Below are positions 34,085-45,485 of a stretch of DNA of 64,000 nt, in pieces. The notes below the pieces were generated by a model. That model was not told where the DNA came from. It saw nothing but the letters and a program-made list of their open reading frames with translations, and ran no database searches. Both the position numbers and the translations under genes were made by a program. The DNA is from Tricholoma matsutake (taxonomy: Eukaryota > Basidiomycota > Agaricomycetes > Agaricales > Tricholomataceae): assembly GCA_026075535.2 (NCBI GenBank), contig AP026542.1:4092001-4156000 (forward strand), read 5' to 3'. Within the stretch, counting starts at the first letter, position 1. The number at the start of each line of letters is the position of its first letter.

Positions 34085-35200
34085 AGCTCACCAGACCCCC
34101 CCCCCCCCACCCCCCTCCTGCCATATATGGTGTGTTTTGATCACATGCTGTTTGAAAATAATCCCATGATCCAACGACGATGTGGTCGCATCCTTCCCCA
34201 CTCTCCCCATCATGCCCACCATCCCATCTTCTTTGTAACTGGCCATTTCAACCACTGCTCCACCCTTTGGCCTGGCTAAATAGCAAACCCCGTGGCTACA
34301 AATGTGCCACTTCAAACATGGTTTGCAAATTCAAGACCATAGCCTGCATCACCCAAGGTCCAAAACAAAATAAGTTTTTTTCATTCACTGACTCTTTTAA
34401 CTAATCACAATGTTTTTTCTGTAGGTTACAAGCTGCTGTTACCTATGACGATTAATGCCCACATGGCCACACTTTCTCCCTGTCTAAACAGGAAATACAA
34501 CGGGAGGCTTCTTGGAGTCTTGTGGAGTGGGATACTATGAGTGAGGTATGCATTACACCCATGCAACCACCTTTTACTGCCCTGCATCTCAGAACAGCAG
34601 GCAACTGGGGTGCTCATAGCCCTGCATCACACGATGACAATGACAATGCCGGGGCCATGAGACAGGTACCATGATCATCCACAACAATCCAACTAGCCAG
34701 GATGGCAAGCCTGCAGCAGCTAACACTGGGATGACAACATCCCAAAGCACGAGTATGTTTGTATTGACTCCGAGTCGGACGGTGCAGGAACCAAACCCAA
34801 TAATGGTGATAAGATCTCTGGCCTGTCAAGAATGGTGATGACTGATGTCAGTGACCAGGTTGCCAAGGAGGTCTGTTTAAATTTCCACTGGTGCTCAGTA
34901 TTCGTGGGCAGCATCCTCACTGGGTGGTATAAGTTCTAGTTTACTTATACGAGAGTCATTTTAACTTTGAATTTATATATACTCAGTTTGAACTTCTGGT
35001 GGAATACTACTTGTAGTAATAGATAATATGTGTGATATATGCTATTTGGTTGTTCCAGGACCCTAATTACAACAAAATAGCACTCAATGATGCCTATCGG
35101 CATCATTTTCACTATGGTCAAAAAAAAAATTTCAGCCTCCGGCAGGACCCCCTACCCTCCCCCCCTACGTCTGGTTTGGGATTCCCATTCTGACACCCCC
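34085..35200. other. Unidentified segment replacing the middle of the element B integrase
   Basis: It begins and ends near long C runs (34098-34118 and about 35155-35166) and interrupts the integrase after LKMST. No reading frame is convincing and no clean inverted repeats or duplications were found. It could be an old small transposon or a rearrangement; about 170 integrase codons were lost. Confidence 0.4.
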
Positions 35201-38200
35201 TTGCACTGTTGACATCTTTAATTTCACACCTGTCAGTGCGTGCAACACCTTCCAGAACCTGGACATGAAAAGCTTATCACAGTCCAAGATGATGTCTAGT
35301 GGCAGTCCATTTTTGCAGTACCAGCAGTCGAAGAAAATCCCTGCCAGATCTTCAGCGTTAATGTCTGTCCTAGTTGGTATTATCTGAATATCCACTCCCA
35401 AGCAGTCAGTCATCGTGAGGATACAGTTCCACCCATTGTCCTCCAGTAATGGTCCAGTAAAATCCATAGCCACAGAGTCCCCCCAATGATCTTGCATGGG
35501 GAGTGGGTGCAGAGGACCAGTAGGCCAAGACATTTTGCTCTTGTTACATTGGCAGTCAGAACAGCTAGGTACATACACCATCTCCAAATCTTGCCACATA
35601 TTCAGCCAGTAGTACGATGTACGAAGAGACCATAAGACTTTTCAAAACCAAAATGGCCAAGTGAGTCATGAGCCAGTCTGAACAGAGCCTCCCAGATTCC
35701 ATTTCCAGCCAGTATCATGAGCCGGTCATTGATGAACAGTAATATGTCTTTCTTCTGCACAATCAGCATCCCAGGTGCAGCTTCAACCAGTTTTTTGCAC
35801 CAAGCATCAGTTTCATACCCAGTCACAATAGCCTCTAGCAGCATTGCATCTTGTGTAATTGACAGCACAGCCATCACTGCCTGAGTCCTCGTGATGTCAG
35901 TTTTGGCCAATACATGAGCGCTCAGTAACGGACAGTTTGGCATAGCAGGTAACACAGCATTGACAGCAGTGCACTCGTCATTGTCCCCACAGAAGTCATA
36001 AGGTCGTCAGGCAGAAGCAACAGCCAACATGCTATCTGCAGATTCAGTAGTTGGCAGCCTTGAGAGAGCATCAGCCACATTATTGTCCTCGCCTTTGATG
36101 TAGGCAATCCTTGCATCAAATTGAAACATGAACTCCATCCATTGAGCCTGTTGCCTCGACAAGTCTGCCTGTGTGTCAAAATTCTCCAGAGTTCTATGGT
36201 CTGTGAAGATGGTGAACAAGCTGCCCACTAGGTCAGTTCGCCACTTTCACAGAGCATGGATGATGGCCAACATCTCCTTTTCATGAACTGGATAGTTCAA
36301 CGCTGCACCCTTGAATGTCATTGAGTCAAACGCAACAGGATGAGCAGTTTCCCATAAAGACAGTATGGCCCCCGAATGGAAGTTGCTTGCATCCATTGTC
36401 ACAAATATATGGGAGTTGGTGTCATTGTGGTCAATAGTAGTCAGGCAGTCCTGGCTTACCACAATCACCTTGATTGCTTTGAATGCAAACTGATGTTCTG
36501 ATGTCCATGCAGGAAAGCATTGGTTTGCGTCTTTGGTTGTCAGAGGAGTCAGAATCAATGTGTGGGTAGCCAGGTTCAGCAAGAAAACTGCCAGGTACCA
36601 GACCAGACCCAGAAAATGCCTCACATCTGTGGAGGAGCAAGGACGGGGCCATGCCAATATTCTATCCACCTTGCGAGAGTCAGCTTCAATACCTTTCTGG
36701 GAGATGTGGTGACCCAGGAAGTCAATAGAAGAGCAGTACAGCTTCATTTTCCCTGGATTGCAGTATAGTTGAGCAGCTCATAATGCGGTCAGTATCAGCC
36801 TGACATTTCAGTGGTGTTCGTCGATCGAGTCAGACCAGATCACAATATCATCCAGGTACACATGGCAGATTCTCCCGATGTATTCACACAGTGCCACCGA
36901 CACCCTCCATTGATGGATTGCAGGTGCATTCCGCAATCCCATCAGCATCACTAACCATTCATAAAGGCCAAAAGGCATGGATACGGCTGTCAAGGGGACA
37001 TCATCTGGGTGCATTTTTGTTTGGAGAAAACTGTCAGTCATATCTATCATCATGCAGATTTTCCCTTTAGTGCAGTCAGCCAGGATATCATCAACCTGAG
37101 GTAATGGGTGAGAGTCTGTGACTGTGTTAGCATTCAACTGTCAGTAATTGTTAACCCATTGTGGCAGGACCATAGTATCTGCCTTAGGAATGATGAATGC
37201 AGGAGACGCCCAAGGTGAAGATGATGGTTGAATCCAACCAGCATCCAGATGCTTCTGTATCAACACACCCCAGGCATCGTGGAACTTCTGTGGACACTGA
37301 TAAGTGCATGTCTTAATTGTATGTTCTGCTGATTTCAGTTTTATGTGCACTTGAATGTTGTCAGGCAACTGATTCACATGAGGTATCAGCTCAAAAATGT
37401 CATGAAACTCCATCTTTAGCAAGTCTTCATGCTGCATGAGGGCAGCAACATGGCCCAGTACCTCTATCCATGTGTTCACTGTGCCAACAACATCAAATGG
37501 CTTTACAACCTCAAACTCGATCAGCTTACAGCACCCAGTGAGCACGAACTTAAGCTCAGCCAGCATCAGTTTACGATCAGCGTGCACCTGCTTTAGCTGT
37601 TCTTTCAGGCACAGTTTCTTTCTTTTAGGAGGGAGAGGAGCAGATGGGTTCAACAAGTCATAATCATTTTTCTTATCTATGCATGTACAGTCAGCGTAAT
37701 CAGTCACTAAGTTATTATGTACAAGAAATGGCAGTCCTAGAATTACAGCCGCACAGAGTTGGGGCACAATGAGAGCCCATACAGTTTTTGCAGTCCATAG
37801 TCCATCTAAGGAAGTCACAGACAATTTCACCCATTCAGTCAAGGTCATTTTCATTCGATCATTTGTGTTTGGTAAGGCAACATCAAGCATCTCAGGAACA
37901 GGCAACAGTTGGTGGCGGAGACCTAGTCAGTCTACGAAGTCTGTGTGGATGAGGACGACATGAGCACCATCATCAAGCAGCATGGAAACAGTGATAGCAT
38001 TAAGCACAGCAGGTCCTGAGACTGCTCCTCGCCACCATAAGTGTTGTGCCTGGAAAGGTGCACTCACCTCATCAGAATTGTCATCCCTGGAATCTGAACC
38101 ATTACCCAGCACAGAAGAAGCTGAAGGGAGACTTGCAGCATTTTCATCAGCCCAGGAACCGATAGCAGCAATGCAGGCAGGCACTTTGCCTTTTGAAGCA

Positions 38201-39031
38201 GCGGAGGGTGCAGCGGTGGCAGGTGGGGTGTTCATGGTAGCAGTGGTTATTTGGGCTAGCGGTGGTGCAGTCAGATGATCAATGAGTCCAGTGTAACTTG
38301 CAGCATCGGGAAAACCATAGGGACAGGAGGAAGAGAAATGGTGCACATTGAGTTGACAACACTTGCGGCAACCATTTTTGGCATCAAGCAGCTCGCATTC
38401 CCTAGCCATGAGCACCACCAGGTGGCGTATCGTGTTGTTGACAGCGCTGATGACCTCTGCAGAGGGAGCAGTCATGTGGGTAGAAGAACCAGCAACATTG
38501 CTGTTAAGGCAGCGATGTTTGTTCATGCCTTCTTGCCTGTTAAAACCTTGTTCAGCCTCCGCTTGAGATCTGCACAATGATTTTCATCAATATGCTTGAC
38601 TTCTAGAGCCCAATGGCACAGTTTCAAGGCAGGGTCCACATTACCAGCGGTGCAGCGGCTGATGAGCTCAGGGTCCAGACCAGACTTGAGTTTATCATGA
38701 AGAGCATCGTCAGAGAAGTATGAGGGGGTGTTAACAATGATCAAGTTCAGTAATTGCACGCTGGCAAACCAATCCCAAAAGGACTCATTCAGTTTCATAG
38801 AGGCAGAAAGGATGTGACGGCGGATGATGGGAACCCAATCAGGGTCCAGATAGTTGCTACAAAGCTCAGACATGAAGGCACCAAAGGTCAATGTCAGGAT
38901 TCGCTCGCAGTTGCCACCAATCCACGTTCAAATCCGGGTGTCACAAAAGGCACCCAGTATCTTGCACACTTAGTCCTCAGCCTTAATGTCTTTCTCACCA
39001 AAGAAATTCATGCAACACAATTTGAAGTCTC

Positions 39032-40172
39032 TAGGGCACAGCATGGGTATGGGTAACACCGTGTGTTTATGGTCATGGGTATGGGTATGGGATTGCCATA
39101 CCCGGGCAACACCCTACCCTTTTCCACGGTGTTATGGGTATGTGTGGGTATGCCGGTACCCAGATTTTGGTCAGGTGAGTAATCATCTGACCTTGTTGAA
39201 TACTCACGACACATCCATTTCTAAACTATATGACGATCCAACCACCACCATAGTATGGCCCAAATGACGTGAATTGTTGTTTGGGCCTATAGTAAGTTTT
39301 TTTGTGTTTCATTTCTTGTTTTTTGTAAACTAATTGATTATGTTTCTTCTTTTTCAGGTTCTAAACTACTGATAATGATGGATGACCACAGCTAACGACA
39401 CACACCCAACAGTGCCACATCACCTGGGCCCAAACAACATGATTGCGTCATTTGGGCCCATGGTAAGTTTTTTTTTCATTCATTTCTTTTTTCGTAAGCT
39501 AACTATTTTGTTTCTTTCATTTCCTAGGTTGGAATTCCCTCGGAACGAGGAGCTCACATGGAACAACCCCACACCAACGCCACCACGTCACAATGGCACA
39601 CCACCCGCCCCAGCCTCACGAGCAACTGCTCATGGGGTGGATAGCGGGTGGAATGATGACGATGACCAGGAGGAGGACACGAGGACCCAAAGGCAGTGCC
39701 ACTATGAGCAACTGCTCATGGGGTGGAAATGGGGATTGACGACTACAGGCAGCACCCCCCCCCCTGTCTTGCTGCAAATGCGAGCGGGGGGGTTACTCAT
39801 TCTGTTCTCGGTGACTACAGGTGCCACCCCCCTCCTGGACTCCAAATGCAAGAGGGGGGGTTTTTTGTTTTGTTTTCATTGACTACAGGCACCATCACCC
39901 CCTCCCTCACTCCAAATGCAGAGGGGGGGGTTTTCTATATTAATTTAATGTAATTTATTTATTAGAATAGGTCCACCACCCCCTCCCTCACTCCAAACGC
40001 AAGCGAGGTTTCTATTAACTTATATGTATTCTTCTCGAAACCCACAAATAACCATGGGTAACCCATGGAAACCTGTGATAACACCGTACCCATACCCATG
40101 CAGGTACGGTGCTCATGGGTATGGGTAAGGGTATGAGAAAATATACTGGAGGGTTACCCATGCCGTGCCCTA
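39032..40172. mobile_element. hAT-type MITE in the gag gene of Ty3 element B, 1.14 kb
   Basis: The ends are TAGGGCACAGCATGGGTA and, inverted, TAGGGCACGGCATGGGTA. Perfect 8-bp duplications GAAGTCTC lie at 39024-39031 and 40173-40180, as expected for hAT. Removing it rejoins the gag frame. Near both ends ATGGGT repeats are frequent. Inside are a repeat of about 170 bp (near 39270 and 39440) and three to four units of about 65 bp (CTACAGGCACCA ... CTCCAAATGCA, 39745-40010). No transposase is present. Confidence 0.85.
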
Positions 40173-40669
40173 GAAGTCTCGCATCACTTGTGCGTCAATG
40201 TTGCCCGCAGTGAGAACCAGTGACTTAGACTGATGCAGATGCTCGACTGTAGCGGTTTGGTTTGGGACAAAGGACATAGTGTTATGGGAGGAAAGGGCAA
40301 GGTATGTGAAGTCGGTCAAAGAGTCAGAATTAGACGACTGCGATGGTAGTGTTTGAAGGTCCGGTTCATTGGACTGACAAAAGACCAAGGACTGAACCAA
40401 ACTGACACTCGGTCTGGTGAAGTGATGGTGACATGGTGGGTGGGGTTTTGGGAATGGGCAACGAGGAGATGGATGTTTGTACGACAGGTGGGGTGGGTAT
40501 ATGTGTGGCAGTTGGTGCAGATGTATGCGCCTCACTCTCAGAAATGGGAGTCAGAGGTGAGCCAGGCACTGGAGAAAGAGCTGGAGCTGAAGCAGTACCC
40601 TCTGCACGAGAAGTGTGAGGGTGTGCAGTGGGGGTGTTTGGAGCAGAGGATACACCATGCAGTAACTGC

Positions 40670-41789
40670 TGATAGGTTGTCCCCTTGGCTCAAAGGCCGA
40701 TTCACCATTTCGGCCACATTCTAATCACATTGGATAACTCGCACGAGGTCCCAGAAGCAGCATGACCACTCCTGACCAAGTCTACCAAGCGTGATATTGT
40801 ATCAAATGTGGTTGAGCATTGTCGAATGCGATCGAGCATCATATCGAACACAATCGAACATTGTCAAATATCATATTGAACGCGGTCGAGCAATGTCGAG
40901 CATCATCGATTGATATTGAGAGACTGTGAGCGACATCGGGTGCCGCATTTGTTATCTATATGGTGGAATACCATGCACCAGGAAGTATTCCAACTTGTGC
41001 TCAAACCTGCTGATAGTAGGTCAGCCTCGTTCCAAGTCCCTATCGTGCACAGAACCCGCTGGATGCATTATTGCGAGACTTAGCACAGTTTATACACAAA
41101 GGACAGTCCCCTTTTAGTTCTATACCCTTTATTACTCTTTCATCATATGATATATATCGTTCTTGTTCGGATTCCAGTCTCCTTTTTGGCCTTGTGCCTT
41201 AACTCATATCTTTTGCCACATGTTCTACACATGTTCTCTAGCCTTTTTAGGTACTTTCTTTATTTTATATAAAAAGATGTACTAGATACAAAGAAAAACA
41301 AGAAAGTTGTCGTCTTCCTCCCAGATCACAGTGATTTGAGAGTTTGGTTTAGTCTTATTCAGTCCGAAGTTTGGTGTTTTATGCTAAACTTCCTCAAAAT
41401 TCCTCAAAATTCCTTGCATTATGCTATTTTTGCTCTTGCTTCCCTCGATTAGCCTTTTCTTCACTTCTACTACTTGTCTAGTCCCCCAATCTTGCATCCA
41501 AACATATTTGCACACTCGAAATTCCTCAAGACTTCCTCGAAAAGCATCGCGACATCTCGAAAATCATCACAACCCCTCGAAAATCATCGCAACCCCTCGA
41601 AAATCATCGCAAGTCCTCGAAACACATTCTTTAGCCTCGAACTGCTTCGACAAGCAGTTGTTCTATGACTATTTGATGGTCGGTCTGACAGGTGACATCT
41701 AGAGGGCCTCGCACCCTTCCTCTGACTCGTGTTATACCATCCAAAGCCATTTTGTGGGTTTTGTTTGGGTTTCTGGGTTGAGCATCATC
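40670..41789 (+). repeat. LTR-B solo LTR near the gag start of Ty3 element B
   Basis: TGATAGGTTGTCC ... GCATCATC, 1.12 kb, with flanks ACTGC / ACCAC that fit a 5-bp duplication with two transitions. It contains a TATATAAAAAG box near 41267. It lies about 28 bp inside the presumed gag start (41817, minus). Confidence 0.75.
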
Positions 41790-41932
41790 ACCACATCGGT
41801 GCACACGTCGGAGCCATGGAGATTTTGTGAGACAGTTTTGAAGGAAAAAAAGGGACTGGTCAGCTAATGGCTGTGCAGTTGTTGTGATGGTTGGTAGGGT
41901 ATTTCTTTGGTCATTTTGTTATTTCAAAAAAA

Positions 41933-42157
41933 ATGGAAGTTTACCTCAGCAGGAGTTAAACTTCACTTGAACTCAGCCAGAAAACAGAAATAAGACCAGG
42001 ATGTATATGAGAAAGCAGCAGTAGGCAATATATGATACTATCAGAATGAGAGTAGGAAAAGGAAAGATGGGGAAAACAGGTCCGTGATTGGTATATATAT
42101 GGAGGAAAGCCAGTATGTCAATAGTTGTCAATATGATGAGTAAGCTCCAGGATTACA
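41933..42157 (-). repeat. 5' LTR of Ty3 element B
   Basis: 225 bp, starting TGTAATCC at 42157 and ending CTTCCA at 41933, the same as the 3' copy. Confidence 0.85.
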
Positions 42158-42162
42158 AACCA

Positions 42163-42440
42163 CAGTGGGGGTTAAAACACTAAATATATTGAGTAGTAGT
42201 ACCTAGAAGAATAACGTCATACTACTACGAAGTAAGTAAAGAATATAACAAAGTAAAGCAATGGGACTTACACCTCAGTGGGGGTTAAACACTGAGTTGT
42301 TGATATACAACTATGGGTGTTACATAGTAACAAGAATAGGGGTAAGCAATAAGTAAATGAAAGGGGAAGATATAAAGTAATGATGAATAAATAAGTACCA
42401 GGTATAATTAGCATCATGGAGGTGCTTGGATATGATGACA
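42163..42440 (-). repeat. 3' LTR of copia element 2, larger piece
   Basis: It starts TGTCATCATATCC at 42440 next to the polypurine tract. The end of the LTR is separated at 33300-33354 by Ty3 element B. Together they give 333 bp, against 331 bp in the 5' LTR. Confidence 0.85.
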
Positions 42441-42464
42441 CTCCCCCTTGAGATGGGCATGGTC

Positions 42465-42912
42465 TCAGAGGACTCCAAGGAGACTGTGGAACTTCTCAAA
42501 CTTGAAACGGGTGAGTGGCTTCATGAAAATGTCTGTGATCATGTCATCAGTAGGACAATAGTGTAATGCAATGTGACCGAGGGAAATGGTTTGACGGATG
42601 AAATGAAAATGGACGTCAATGTGTTTGGTCTGGCCATGGAATGTAGAATCCTTGGAAAGGGGGATGGCACCCTGGTTGTTGCAGTAAAGTGTAGTAGGTA
42701 CTGTGAAACTGAAAATGGAAGAAAATTCAGTAAGTAATTTATGAATCCAAATAATATCCTTTGAAGAGTGAGTGAGGGCGATGTATTTGGCCTCTGTACT
42801 TGAAAGCATGATGATCAGTTGTTTCTTCAAACTCCAGGAAACGACCCCAATACCAATGAAGAAAGCAAATCCAGAAATTGAGTGGCAGTGAATCTGTGAA
42901 GCCCGGTCTGCT
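42465..42912 (-). pseudogene. RNase H end of copia element 2 pol
   Basis: After the LTR-B2 insertion the frame continues ISGFAFFIG, GVVSWSLKKQ, LSSTEAKYIALTHSSKDI, GQTKHIDVHFHFIRQ and FMKPLTRFKFEKFHSLLGVL up to a TAG at 42465-42467. It joins the piece ending GYLNA at 55330. The first acidic residues of the RNase H site fall at the insertion point. Confidence 0.85.
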
Positions 42913-44271
42913 GATGATGCTCAACCTGGAAACCCAAACAAAACCCACAAAAAGGCTTCAGATGGTATAACACGAGTCAGAGGAAGGGTGCGAGGCCCTC
43001 TAGATGTCACCTGTCAGACCGACTGTCAAATAGTCATAAAACAACTGCTTGTTGAAGCAGTCTGAGGCTAAAAGAGTGTGTTTCGAGGACTTGCGATGAT
43101 TTGCGAGGTGTTGCGATGATTTTCAAGATGTCGTGATGCTTTTCAAGATGTCGCAATATTTTTCAAAGAAGTCTCAAGGAATTTCGAGTGCGCAGATATG
43201 TTCGGATGCAAGATTGGGGGACTAGACGAGTAGTAGAAGTGAAGAAAAGGCTAATCGAGGGAAGCGAGAGTGAAAATAGCATAATGCAAGGAATTTTGAG
43301 GAATTTTGAGGAAGTTGAGCATAAAACACCAAACTTCAGACTGAATAAGACTAAACCAAACTCTCAAATCACTGTGATCTGGGAGGAAGATGACGACTTT
43401 CTTGTTTTTCTTTGTATCTAGTACATCTTTTTATATAAAATAAAGAAAGTACCTAGAAAGGCTAGAGAACATGTGTAGAACATGAGGCAAAAGATATGAG
43501 TTAAGGCACAAGGCCAAAAAGGAGACTGGAATCCGAACAAGAAAGATATATATCATATGATGAAAGAGTAATAAAGGGTATAGAACTAAAAGGGGACTGT
43601 CCTTTGTGTATAAACTGCACTAAGTCTTGCAATAATGCATGCAGCGGGTTCTGTGCACGATAGGGACTTGGAACGAGGCTGACCTACTATCAGCAGGTTT
43701 GAGCACAAGTTGGAATACTTCCTGGTGCATGGTATTCCACCATATAGATAACAAATGCAGCACCCGATGTTGCTCACAGTCTCTCGATATCGATCAATGA
43801 TGCTCGACAATGCTCGACCGCATTCGATACGATATTCGACGATGTTCGATTGCGTTCGACGATGCTCGACGATGGTAGGGGATACGTCTGGCATGTGTGC
43901 GATGAGTATTTAGATAGCAATATAGTGTCCGATGTCAATTTGCGATGTTTGATGATTTTCGAAGTCGGTCGAGGAAATATCAGACTTGTTCAAAGGCCGA
44001 TATCGCTGCAATATTGCTTGATACTGGTTTGGAACCCATCGACGATGCTCCAAGTGTATATCCTGAGCTGTCCAAAGGTCGGGGGAATTGTATTATAGTG
44101 GCCGAAAGGCATACAAAGAATTTTGAGGTGTCACGAAGAATTTCGAAGTGTTGCAAAGGATTTCGAAGCATTCTCGTGACTTTGTAGAGCTTTGTAGAGC
44201 GTTGTAGAGCTTCAGAGGGGTTCGTAGAGCTTCAGAGGGGTTTGTATGGGTTTGTAGAGCTTCAACGACGA

Positions 44272-45446
44272 TGATAGGTCGTCTCCTTGGCCCAAGGACC
44301 GATTCACCACTTTAGCATCATTCTAATCACATCGGCTAACTCCTATGACGTCCCAGACGCAGCGCAACCCAGTCTATCAATCGCGATATCATATCGACCA
44401 TGTCAAAACATCACCAGCGACATTGATCGTATCAAGAGCCCACATTGCACAACCTTAGGACTACCCCAAAAGTCCCTAAGATCCCCCTACATGACCATTG
44501 AACATCCCCGACCAACTTTGAACAAGCCGCAACCGTGATCGAGCATCATCGAGCGTCATCGATCGATATTGAGAAACTATGAGCGACATTGGGCGCCACC
44601 TTCATTATCTAAATGGTGGAAAACCATGCACTAGGACGTATTCCAACTCATGCTCAAACCTGCTGATCATAGGTCAGCCTCGTTCCAAGTCCCTATCGCA
44701 CACAGAACCCGCTGGACACATTATTGCGAGACTTAGCGCAGTTTATACACAAAGGACAGTCTCTTTTAGTTCTTTCCCTTTATTACTCTTTCATCATATG
44801 ATATATATATCTTTCTTGTTCAGATTCCAGTCTCCTTTATGGCCTTGTGCCTTAACTCATATCTTTTGCCTCATGTTCTACACATGTTTCTCAGTCCATT
44901 TTAGGAAGTTTCTTTAAAAACATATAAAACTCTGTAGTATCTACTTGGAAATGACAAGAAATCATCTTCACATATCATCTTGTATACAGTTCTAAGCATC
45001 CGATCAACTTTCTAAAACAATCTAAGTCTCTGCGGGTTTTCTCGATCGACGAGAAACCTCTGCGACCGTTGCGTCCTCGATCCTCTCTTGATCATCTCGT
45101 CATTAGTTCTAGCAACCCTTCCAACACTTCATAGCAGTTTGCTGCACCCTTTGTATACCATCAACCGATCCAAAGGTCCCCAGAATTCACATATCGACCA
45201 TTGATGATAAACTTGTTCGCCGTCGATCTTGTCGATCACCCTCGATATCGATCGATACTCGATTGGACCATGCCAAACACCTTTGTTTCTCATAACACTA
45301 CCTTCATGACTAGTACCAACTGGTCATCTTTCCATTGGTTGGGCCACGAACATTCGGAACGACTCGCAACCTTCCTCTGACTCATCACAAATATCATCGA
45401 TTGCCTCATTGGCAGTTTAGGTGGTTTTCCCGGGTTGAGTATCATC
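44272..45446 (+). repeat. 5' LTR of Ty3 element C
   Basis: TGATAGGTCGTCTCC ... GTATCATC, 1.18 kb. It matches the 3' copy with many C/T and G/A differences. An ACATATAAAACTC box near 44928 may be its TATA region. Confidence 0.85.
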
Positions 45447-45485
45447 ATTTTTGGAGCCCACCGTGAGGGTTTCTGAATCATTTCA

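Larger units (their letters stand above)
33614..41817 (-). pseudogene. Gag-pol of Ty3 element B, decayed and interrupted
   Basis: From the presumed ATG at 41817 (MAPTCAP) the gag frame runs through a solo LTR and a MITE (VLTAGNIDAQVMRDF / KLCCMNFFGEKD) to FWDWFASVQLLNL (about 38770) and a zinc-knuckle-like CRKCCQLNVHHFSSSC (38350). Protease has LLDDGAHVV (about 37960). Reverse transcriptase has GWIQPSSSPWASP and YLDD (about 36850); RNase H has FVTMDASNFHSGA and TDHRTLENF; integrase has MDFTGPL (about 35460) and DCDKLF. The integrase middle, including the catalytic glutamate, is missing. After 34084 the C-terminal part resumes (PYTILDINRATSNVTLDFP) with a chromodomain (MEKILDARW ... YLVRWLGYGPEDNEAENWL). 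Many stops and frame changes are present. Confidence 0.85.
33355..42157 (-). mobile_element. Ty3/gypsy element B with chromodomain, in the 3' LTR of copia 2
   Basis: 225-bp LTRs (41933-42157 and 33355-33578) start TGTAATCCTGGAGC and end CTTCCA in minus sense. GGAGGGGGGAGGGG precedes the 3' LTR as the polypurine tract. The flanks AACCT (33350-33354) and AACCA (42158-42162) are a near-exact 5-bp duplication, and removing the element rebuilds a 331-333-bp copia LTR. It carries gag-pol, a MITE in gag, a solo LTR near the gag start and an unexplained replacement in the integrase. Confidence 0.85.

Noticed and set aside
44272..45446. Independent solo LTRs at 44272 and 53285
   Set aside because: The internal primer site, gag-pol and polypurine tract between them show one full-length element.
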